64,000 nt of DNA from Vreelandella boliviensis LC1 (GTDB lineage: Bacteria > Pseudomonadota > Gammaproteobacteria > Pseudomonadales > Halomonadaceae). The stretch covers positions 186,397 through 250,396 of the forward strand of contig NZ_JH393257.1 in the NCBI RefSeq assembly GCF_000236035.1, given 5' to 3'. The notes beneath the pieces are model-generated. The model ran no database searches. It had not been told where the DNA came from and saw only the letters and a list, made by a program, of their open reading frames with translations. The translations under genes were made by a program, and so were the position numbers. Shown piece by piece: positions 43,168 to 49,890 of the stretch. The stretch's first letter is position 1. Every line of letters begins with the position of its first letter.

Positions 43168-45175
43168 TACACTGGAGATAACGCCATCGATCCCCTGGTT
43201 GAAAACCCGCCGGGGCATTCTCGCCATCATGGTGCTAATTTCCAGCGTGGCGGGCTGTATCGCCATGAACCGGGTAGCAGCAAGCCTCTCCATGGGCTGG
43301 CAGATCACCATGCTGGTGCTGTTTTCGCTGACCTTTACCTGGATTGCCCTGGCCTTCTGGGGAGCCGTATGCGGCTTTGTGGTGTGCGCGTTGCGGCGCG
43401 ACCCGCTAAGCCTGCGCAAGCTGGATATGGAGGCGCCCAGCGCACGCCTGCTGGTGAGCCGCACCGCAATCGTGATGCCGATTTATGCCGAACCGCCCAT
43501 CCCTACCTTTGCCGGGCTTGAAGCCACCTGCCATTCGCTGCTGAGTTACGCTATCAACGATAGTGATAAGAGCAGCGAGAATGGCGAAGCTGCGCGCCCT
43601 CTGAGCGAGCACTTTGAGGTGTTTATTCTTAGCGACACCCAAGACGCCACTATGGCCGAAGTGGAGGAGACCCACGTGGGGGCGCTACAGCGCCGTTTTG
43701 CTGACAAGCTCGCTATCCACTACCGGCGGCGCCCCAATAATGATGGTCGTAAAGTGGGCAATATTGCTGATTTTTGCCGCCGTTGGGGGCGCAATTACGA
43801 TTATATGATCGTGCTGGACGCCGACAGTTTAATGAGCGGTGCTACGCTACTGCGTATGGTGCAACGCATGCAGCGCCAGCCTAGCATTGGCTTGATCCAG
43901 ACAGTACCGATCCCAGTGGGGCAAAAAACCCTGTTTGGGCGCTTTACTCAGTTTGCGTCAGCGCTGTATAGCCCCATGCTGGCGGCTGGTCAGAGCTTCT
44001 GGCAGGGCGACGCCGCCAACTATTGGGGGCATAACGCCATTATCCGCACCCGTGCGTTTATGGATCACGCGGGCTTGCCCACCCTGCCCGGCAAACCACC
44101 GCTGGGTGGTGACATCATGAGTCACGATTTTGTTGAGGCTGCCCTACTCAAACGCGGCGGGTGGCAGGTGATACTGGATACCACCATTACGACAGCCGTA
44201 TCCCGCCATGACCCTTACGCCAGCGCCTCCCATAATAGTTTTGAAGCGATGCCGAGTAATCTGCTCGACTTTGCCAAGCGTGACCGCCGCTGGCTGCAAG
44301 GCAACCTTCAGCACCTGCGTTTACTGGACGGCACAGGCCTGCACCCACTTAGCCGTATACACTTCTTCTATGGCGCTTTTGCCTATTTATCGTCGTTAGT
44401 GTGGCTAGGGCTTCTCGTGTGTACCAGCATACTGGTCTCTTACCACGCGCTCAGCGATGTTTCCGTAAATGGCCTACCCAAGCCACTCTCGTTGGGCTTA
44501 CTGTCCGTCACTTTGGCGATGTTACTGGCACCTAAACTGCTCGGTTTTACACTGGCCTTCTGGCAAACACCCCACGCCTTTGGTGGTCGTCTTCGCTTAC
44601 TGGCAAGCACCTTTCTGGAAATGCTGTTTGCTGCCTTGCTAGCCCCACTGATGATGGCGTGGCACAGCCTGTTTATTATTAACGTACTGCTGGGACGCTC
44701 TATCGACTGGCAAACCCAGCCCCGTGGTGAACGCTCACTGACCTGGCGTGAAACCTGGCAGCACGTGGGTTGGATGACGTTCACAGGCGTGGTTTGGGCA
44801 GGTGCTATGGTGACCTTTTCGCCGACAGCGTTTGGCTGGCTAACCCCGGCCTGGTTAGGCCTTGTGGGCGCAGCGCCGCTGGTTAAATATACCAGCAGCG
44901 GTACCTGGGGCGGCGTTGTGAGCCATCGTTTTGGGCTGCTTAAAACGCCTAGCATGTGTTTGAAACCGCCGCTGCTGGATGACTTCACCACCCTTGTAAC
45001 CAGCAGTGATCCTCAACCACTCGACCCAGCTACTCAAGCGCCCTTCGCACTTCAGTTGCCCCCCGCTGAGCGTTTTGGCGAAATGCGCTGCCAATCTTTT
45101 CGGCAGTTTGATCGTCAGGGATTGGCAGCAGCGTCCACAACGATACCTACTTCAGCGTCCAGGGAGCCTAACTAA
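43160..45175 (+). CDS. opgH: Glucans biosynthesis glucosyltransferase OpgH
   Basis: Inner-membrane processive beta-glucosyltransferase (GT2) that makes and exports the glucan backbone from UDP-glucose. Residues: two N-terminal helices, the cytoplasmic GT domain with MPIYAEPP, VLDADSLM (DxD) and RDRRWLQGN (Q/RxxRW), then several C-terminal helices. At 671 residues it is shorter than the E. coli enzyme, lacking most of the long N-terminal region. The ATG at 43160 lies inside the end of opgG, a coupling typical of this pair. Confidence 0.95.
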   Translation: MPNTLEITPSIPWLKTRRGILAIMVLISSVAGCIAMNRVAASLSMGWQITMLVLFSLTFTWIALAFWGAVCGFVVCALRRDPLSLRKLDMEAPSARLLVSRTAIVMPIYAEPPIPTFAGLEATCHSLLSYAINDSDKSSENGEAARPLSEHFEVFILSDTQDATMAEVEETHVGALQRRFADKLAIHYRRRPNNDGRKVGNIADFCRRWGRNYDYMIVLDADSLMSGATLLRMVQRMQRQPSIGLIQTVPIPVGQKTLFGRFTQFASALYSPMLAAGQSFWQGDAANYWGHNAIIRTRAFMDHAGLPTLPGKPPLGGDIMSHDFVEAALLKRGGWQVILDTTITTAVSRHDPYASASHNSFEAMPSNLLDFAKRDRRWLQGNLQHLRLLDGTGLHPLSRIHFFYGAFAYLSSLVWLGLLVCTSILVSYHALSDVSVNGLPKPLSLGLLSVTLAMLLAPKLLGFTLAFWQTPHAFGGRLRLLASTFLEMLFAALLAPLMMAWHSLFIINVLLGRSIDWQTQPRGERSLTWRETWQHVGWMTFTGVVWAGAMVTFSPTAFGWLTPAWLGLVGAAPLVKYTSSGTWGGVVSHRFGLLKTPSMCLKPPLLDDFTTLVTSSDPQPLDPATQAPFALQLPPAERFGEMRCQSFRQFDRQGLAAASTTIPTSASREPN

Positions 45176-45957
45176 TGCGGCGCATGGCGCTACAACGACT
45201 GCGTAGCGCGGGTGGGCTAGCCCGCTCGCTGTTTATTTATTGGCGGCCGGGGCGTCAACGCGGGCTCCAGCGCCTGTATCAGCCTTTTATTCAACCCGGT
45301 ACCGTTGCCTTTGATATTGGTGCTCACTTAGGCGACCGTAGCGCGGCTTTTCATGCGCTCGGCGCCAAGGTGGTGGCGCTAGAGCCCCAGCCCGGACTGG
45401 CCAAGTGGTTTAAGCGCCTGGTGAAGCCGCCGACCATCACCTTGCTACCGATGGCTGCAGGCCCGACGAAGGGCTTTGCCGAAATTGCTATTAGCCCCGG
45501 CAACCCAACGCTTGCCACGCTTGCCACTGAGTGGCGAGAGAAAATAGGCGAACGCAACGCAGGCTTTAGCCAGATACGCTGGGAGCAACGCTTGCAGGTG
45601 GCGGTGACCACGCTGGATACGTTAATTGAAGAATATGGCGAACCGAGCTTTATCAAGATCGACGTCGAGGGCTTTGAAGCGGAGGTACTGGCGGGGCTAA
45701 GCTCCCCGGTGCCCGCGCTTTCGGTGGAGTTTGTTAGCGGTTCGTTAGAGGGTAGTCACGCCTGCGTGAGACATCTAAGCCGCCTTGGCGAATACCGTTA
45801 TAATGTGGTGGTCGGTGAGCAGCGCCATTTCCGCTGGGCCGAGTGGCAAACGCCGCAAGCGGTTAGCGAGTGGTTAAATGCCGGAGCCGAACAATTGCCA
45901 TCTGGCGATATTTACGCTTGCCGCTCAGACCATCCGCTACTGCTAGGTTCACTTTGA
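45175..45957 (+). CDS. FkbM-family methyltransferase
   Basis: A 260-residue SAM-dependent methyltransferase. SAM-binding motif AFDIGAHLGDRSAAFHALGA (residues about 43-62), VVALEPQP, then the FkbM hallmark TLDTLIEEYGEPSFIKIDVEGFEAEVLAGL. Its start shares one base with the opgH stop (TAATG), so it belongs to the opg operon and may methylate a glycan or a product of the neighbouring pyrimidine cluster; I cannot tell which. A short gap separates it from the creatininase gene. Confidence 0.92.
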   Translation: MRRMALQRLRSAGGLARSLFIYWRPGRQRGLQRLYQPFIQPGTVAFDIGAHLGDRSAAFHALGAKVVALEPQPGLAKWFKRLVKPPTITLLPMAAGPTKGFAEIAISPGNPTLATLATEWREKIGERNAGFSQIRWEQRLQVAVTTLDTLIEEYGEPSFIKIDVEGFEAEVLAGLSSPVPALSVEFVSGSLEGSHACVRHLSRLGEYRYNVVVGEQRHFRWAEWQTPQAVSEWLNAGAEQLPSGDIYACRSDHPLLLGSL

Positions 45958-45991
45958 TTTTTTTTGAATATTCTAATAGGCACGTCACGCA

Positions 45992-46765
45992 ATGATTCAC
46001 CACTGGCAAACCCTCACCGCACCGCAGTTAGCCGAGCTCACTCAGCACGACCCGGTAGCGGTACTGGTACTCGGGGCAATTGAACAGCACGGCACTCACC
46101 TCCCTTTAGCCACCGACCTCACCATTGGCGAGGGTCTCCAGGCAGCTATGCTGGAGCAACTAGATCCCTCCCTTAACGTGATCTGCCTACCGCCGATTGC
46201 GGTGGGCGCCAGCGATGAGCACGCCAGCTTCCCCGGCACGCTCAGCCTGCCCGCTCCGCTGGCGATTGCCACTCTAGAAGCCTACGGCGACAGCTTAGCC
46301 CGCACAGGCATTCGTCGCCTGGTGCTGCTTAACAGCCACGGCGGCAATAAGGCGGTGATGGATTTGGCAGGGGTAACCCTACGGCGGCGGCATGGCATGC
46401 GTGTAGTCAAAGCTACCTATACCCGGCTGCCGCCTTTAGAGGGCGCGATGGCCTTTGAAGAGTTGCGTTACGGGTTACACGGCGGGTTACTCGAAACCGC
46501 GATGATGCGCTATTTGGCGCCAGCGCTGGTAAAACTTGACGGCTACCAGGCCACCCCGCCGGCAGCGCCCCAAGGCGATGCCTTGGTTAGCCCAGAAGGT
46601 GCCGCAGCCTTTGCCTGGTTGGCGGAGGACTTAAACGCTCAAGGTGTCGCAGGCGATGCCAGCCACGCCAGCGCTGAATTAGGCGAACAGCTGGTTCAAC
46701 ACTACGCCCGCCAACTGGCAGCCGTGGTGACGGAAACCGCCCGCCTGCCGCCACTCACCAGCTAG
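45992..46765 (+). CDS. Creatininase-family amidohydrolase (ArfB/MftE-like)
   Basis: Metal-dependent amidohydrolase, 257 residues. The metal-site pattern is complete: GAIEQHGTHLPLATDLTIGE (Glu, His, Asp; residues about 29-48), SDEHASFPGTLS, LLNSHGGN (His) and GGLLETAMM (Glu). The family includes creatininase, the peptidase MftE and the archaeal formamide hydrolase ArfB of riboflavin and F420 synthesis. Its neighbour ribA and the stand-alone reductase make an ArfB-like role on a formamidopyrimidine attractive, but this is inference. The stop faces the ribA stop 43 bases away. Confidence 0.85.
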   Translation: MIHHWQTLTAPQLAELTQHDPVAVLVLGAIEQHGTHLPLATDLTIGEGLQAAMLEQLDPSLNVICLPPIAVGASDEHASFPGTLSLPAPLAIATLEAYGDSLARTGIRRLVLLNSHGGNKAVMDLAGVTLRRRHGMRVVKATYTRLPPLEGAMAFEELRYGLHGGLLETAMMRYLAPALVKLDGYQATPPAAPQGDALVSPEGAAAFAWLAEDLNAQGVAGDASHASAELGEQLVQHYARQLAAVVTETARLPPLTS

Positions 46766-46781
46766 CGAGGTCCTGTCATTA

Positions 46782-46828
46782 GGTTAGCGCCGATCGCTTA
46801 ATACGGTTTAGCGCTGGCCGCTTAATAC
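46782..46828. repeat. 23/24-bp tandem duplication at the ribA 3' end
   Basis: Copy 1 (46782-46804) and copy 2 (46805-46828) both read GGTT(T)AGCGC...CGCTTAATAC with few differences. The ribA stop codon (46808-46810) lies in copy 2, so a previous stop may have been duplicated downstream. Confidence 0.8.
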
Positions 46829-47911
46829 GTCTTCCAACAAGTGCCCGCCACGGGTTGCCTTGGCATTAAGGTAACGCTGATTATGGTCGGTAACGCTGCC
46901 GTACAGCGCTTGGCGTGATACCACTTCGATACCACCCTGGCGCAACGCTTCCATCTTCAAGGGGTTGTTGGTCAGCAGTTGCACCTGGTCGATGTTGAGC
47001 GCATTGAGCATATCCACCGCCACCGCATACTGTCGCTCATCGTCACCAAAACCGAGTACTTGATCCGCATCCACGGTATCCAGTCCACCATCCTGCAAGG
47101 TGTAGGCGCGTAATTTATTGGCTAGGCCAATGCCCCGGCCCTCTTGCGCCAAATAGAGCAGCACGCCGCCGCCCATGGCTTGAATATCCGCCACGGCGTT
47201 GCGCAACTGCTCGCCGCAGTCGCAGCGCAGGCTGCCAAACAGGTCGCCGGTTAAACACGCCGAGTGTAGGCGCAGTGGCACCGCGCCTTCCCAGCGCTCC
47301 GGCTTACCGATCACCACAGCAACGTGTTCACGCAGGCCGTCCGGTTCCCGGAAGAGTACAAAGCGGCTGTCAGCAGCACCCTCAAGAGGAATATTCGCTT
47401 CACTCACCCGCTTGAGCATACCCGACGACCCGGCAAGGCACTGTTCAGCATCTTTAGCGGTGACTTCCAGCAGCCGCCCTTCTGCCAGCTGCCGCTCAAT
47501 ATCCGCTGCGGCCTCTTCACTAACAAAGGCGCAGAGCGCTGCGGGGATTAGCAAGGCGCGGCGCATTAGGGTAACCGCGCCTAGTTCGGCTAATCCTGCC
47601 GGTTTTAAGCTGTTTAGTAGCCCACTAGCGGGTTTCGAAAGCATTTCCGCAGTGGCCAGGTTCTGCAGCTCACTGGTCGTAATGGGGGCCACTAGCGGCA
47701 AGCTGGCGGCCTCGGCGGTTAAGCTCATGCCCAGCGCTGCTAGGCGGTGACGGGTAAGCACCAGCGAAGGCCGCTCGCCTGCCAACTGGGCAAGCGCTTC
47801 GACTGACTCGCTACCTTCCAGCGCCTGCACTAGCAAACGTTTCTCACCAGCATTCACCACCACTGGCAATCCACGACGGATATCGAAAATAGCGCGTTCA
47901 ATCTGGTACAT
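46808..47911 (-). CDS. ribA: GTP cyclohydrolase II with N-terminal extension
   Basis: Opens GTP to 2,5-diamino-6-ribosylamino-pyrimidinone phosphate, releasing formate and pyrophosphate. The C-terminal half (residues about 170-367) is a complete RibA domain: zinc cysteines in CLTGDLFGSLRCDCGEQL, catalytic LAQEGRGIGLANK and LLTNNPLKMEAL. The N-terminal 170 residues resemble a degraded DHBP-synthase-like domain without its acidic catalytic motif. The start has a strong AGGAGG. It is divergent from the pyrimidine reductase gene; no DHBP synthase, lumazine synthase or riboflavin synthase is nearby. Confidence 0.93.
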   Translation of the reverse strand: MYQIERAIFDIRRGLPVVVNAGEKRLLVQALEGSESVEALAQLAGERPSLVLTRHRLAALGMSLTAEAASLPLVAPITTSELQNLATAEMLSKPASGLLNSLKPAGLAELGAVTLMRRALLIPAALCAFVSEEAAADIERQLAEGRLLEVTAKDAEQCLAGSSGMLKRVSEANIPLEGAADSRFVLFREPDGLREHVAVVIGKPERWEGAVPLRLHSACLTGDLFGSLRCDCGEQLRNAVADIQAMGGGVLLYLAQEGRGIGLANKLRAYTLQDGGLDTVDADQVLGFGDDERQYAVAVDMLNALNIDQVQLLTNNPLKMEALRQGGIEVVSRQALYGSVTDHNQRYLNAKATRGGHLLEDVLSGQR

Positions 47912-49886
47912 GTAGGCCTCCTGGCTTCCTTACGAGGGGGATGGTGCACGCTTGCACTGAGTTGTTTGCTCTCAACTGCACAACTTCTTGCTCTGAGCAA
48001 CTTGCTCTCAACTGACCAGAGCCCGCATGATGGAGCGGTTTTTTTAGCACGGAGGCGTCATGCCCGAATCCCATATCAACATTATTGCGCTGGAAGATGC
48101 CTGGGAATGGCTGCTGGCGTTGCGTCATCAGCGCTGTTGCGATGTGGCGATCACCTTGACGCCAAACGGCGAGTGGCAAACAGACAAACCGGTCGCCGCT
48201 GAGGCGCGTGAACTGCTCGATTGCCTGACCCCACTGGCCAGCCGACCGGCGTGGGTGGTGGCTCAACTGGGGCAGAGCTTGGATGGCCGCATTGCCACAG
48301 AAAGTGGTCACTCTCACTACATCAACGGTCACGAGAGTTTGGTTCACCTGCACCGTCTGCGCGCCATGGTCGACGCGGTGGTCGTCGGCGCGGGTACCGC
48401 CAGCGCCGATAATCCGCAGTTGACCGTGCGCCACGTTAGCGGCACTAACCCGACGCGGGTGGTGCTGGATCCACGAGGCCGCATTCCCAACGACTTGGCG
48501 CTGCTGAACACCGATAGCGCCCCGACGCTGCATATAGTCGGCTCTGCCGTGGGGGCTGAGTCGCAGGCGACGACGAGCTTGGCCCACGTTGAACGTTGCG
48601 TGTTGCCGCTGAATGCCAGCAGCCAGTTCAACCCCGATGATGTTGTCACCCTGCTGGCCGAGAAGGGCCTGCCGCGGGTACTGGTAGAAGGCGGCGGCAT
48701 TACGGTTTCTCAGTTTATCGAAGCGGGTGCCGTTGACCGGCTGCACCTGCTGGTCGCCCCATTGCTGATCGGTTCCGGCAGGCCAGGACTTCAGATGACG
48801 CCCATCGAGACGCTTGAGAGTGCGCTGCGCCCGCCCACGCGAACCTTCCGCTGCGGTGACGACACGCTGTTCGACCTGCGACTGCGGGATACCACCGCCT
48901 GAGGACTGGGCTTTTTCACGACGGCTAAGCGCCACCCAAATGCCGGGTAGACTCGCCAGCAACACCAGCACACCGTAAGCCAACGACACTGCGACTCCTT
49001 GGGCAGAAGGCAGCCCAACCATCGCCCAGACCCCAGCCGCGGCGCCTTCACGCAGCCCCCAACCGGCCACCGAAAATGGAATCAGCATGGCCAGCAGCAG
49101 TACCGGTGTGAGCGCAAGCACTTCCAGCGTCGGTAGCTCTACGCCAATCGCCCGGGCCGCACAGACCATTACTAAGCCATAACTCAGCACAATCACTAGC
49201 GACGACAGCAACTGCCGAGGCCATACGCCGCGCTGCAATAAGCCACGCTTTACATCACGAGCCAGGGCTTGGCACCAGTCCGGAAGCCTTGCCAACCAAT
49301 GGCTAAAAAGTTGACGCAACAACAGGCCGCTGACGATAACCAGCGCAAGGCCTGCCATCACGCTTAAGCCCACTGCAGTGATCACGGCCCCACCCAACGC
49401 GGCATACCAGAGCGGCGATAACAGCAGCGCCGTTAGTGTTAGCACCACCACTGCGACCTGCCCCGAGGCGCGTTCAATAATGACCGCTCGCCACGCGCGG
49501 CCCCTGGACTGCGCTTGCGTGGCATGGCGGTGCGCCCGCCCGGCGTCGCCTAATACACCGCCTGGTAGAAGTTGATTGACCAGCAGAGCCAAGTAGTACT
49601 CACGCAGGGCGTAAGCAAACCGCAGCGGCACATCAATAAGTCCGGCGGTAAACTGCCAGCGCCAGGCGCAAAGCATGATCTGTAGCGTGCTGATGGCTAA
49701 CGCCAGCATGACCCATTCAGCGGAGAAGCGCTGCACCTCTGCCACGATAGCCTGAGGCTCAACCCATAGCGCTACCGCACCCAGCAACGCCAAGCTAACC
49801 ACCACGCGTCTAAGCCATGGGCTTTGCAAGCCTATGCTTTTAGTACAAACGCTTAGCCGAGTGAACATCCCTTGAACAGGTCCCAT
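47898..49886 (-). CDS. Flippase-like membrane protein (lysylphosphatidylglycerol-synthase TM family) with a long antisense read-through tail
   Basis: The first 325 or so residues (49886 to about 48905) form a recognisable eight-helix membrane protein of the LPG-synthase TM / UPF0104 family, with YALREYYLALLVNQLLPGGVLGDAGRAHRH and VLLLAMLIPFSVAGWGLREGA. Relatives flip or handle lipid-linked intermediates. The expected stop near 48900 is absent, and the frame continues about 335 codons through the antisense of the reductase gene to 47898, inside the start of ribA. The tail has no domain and is Gln/Arg/His-rich, as expected of antisense reading. I start at 49886, five bases after the glycosyltransferase stop, with GAGG upstream. 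Confidence 0.75.
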   Translation of the reverse strand: MGPVQGMFTRLSVCTKSIGLQSPWLRRVVVSLALLGAVALWVEPQAIVAEVQRFSAEWVMLALAISTLQIMLCAWRWQFTAGLIDVPLRFAYALREYYLALLVNQLLPGGVLGDAGRAHRHATQAQSRGRAWRAVIIERASGQVAVVVLTLTALLLSPLWYAALGGAVITAVGLSVMAGLALVIVSGLLLRQLFSHWLARLPDWCQALARDVKRGLLQRGVWPRQLLSSLVIVLSYGLVMVCAARAIGVELPTLEVLALTPVLLLAMLIPFSVAGWGLREGAAAGVWAMVGLPSAQGVAVSLAYGVLVLLASLPGIWVALSRREKAQSSGGGIPQSQVEQRVVTAAEGSRGRAQRTLKRLDGRHLKSWPAGTDQQWGDQQVQPVNGTRFDKLRNRNAAAFYQYPRQALLGQQGDNIIGVELAAGIQRQHATFNVGQARRRLRLSPHGRADYMQRRGAIGVQQRQVVGNAASWIQHHPRRVSAANVAHGQLRIIGAGGTRADDHRVDHGAQTVQVNQTLVTVDVVRVTTFCGNAAIQALPQLSHHPRRSAGQWGQAIEQFTRLSGDRFVCLPLAVWRQGDRHIATALMTQRQQPFPGIFQRNNVDMGFGHDASVLKKPLHHAGSGQLRASCSEQEVVQLRANNSVQACTIPLVRKPGGLHVPD
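48023..48045 (+). terminator. Weak hairpin plus T tract upstream of the reductase gene (possible attenuator)
   Basis: CCGC (48023-48026) and GCGG (48035-48038) can pair ahead of seven T residues, 15 bases before the reductase start. The stem is short. Just upstream GCTCTCAACTG occurs twice. The 147-bp gap to ribA otherwise shows no FMN riboswitch. Confidence 0.35.
48060..48902 (+). CDS. Stand-alone RibD-type pyrimidine reductase
   Basis: NADPH-dependent reductase of the dihydrofolate-reductase fold, 280 residues. After about 75 unusual N-terminal residues come QLGQSLDGRIATESGHSHYI, RLRAMVDAVVVGAGTASADNPQLTVR, TRVVLDPRGRIP and LVEGGGITVSQFIEAGAVDRL, all diagnostic of the RibD C-terminal domain. 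There is no deaminase domain, as in archaeal and fungal reductases that act before deamination. A strong GGAGG precedes the ATG. The whole gene is covered on the other strand by the flippase frame. Confidence 0.92.
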   Translation: MPESHINIIALEDAWEWLLALRHQRCCDVAITLTPNGEWQTDKPVAAEARELLDCLTPLASRPAWVVAQLGQSLDGRIATESGHSHYINGHESLVHLHRLRAMVDAVVVGAGTASADNPQLTVRHVSGTNPTRVVLDPRGRIPNDLALLNTDSAPTLHIVGSAVGAESQATTSLAHVERCVLPLNASSQFNPDDVVTLLAEKGLPRVLVEGGGITVSQFIEAGAVDRLHLLVAPLLIGSGRPGLQMTPIETLESALRPPTRTFRCGDDTLFDLRLRDTTA

Positions 49887-49890
49887 AGGC

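Noticed and set aside
47912-48059. FMN riboswitch between ribA and the reductase gene
   Set aside because: The gap is short and lacks the conserved FMN element core; only a weak hairpin with a T tract and a repeated 11-mer are visible.
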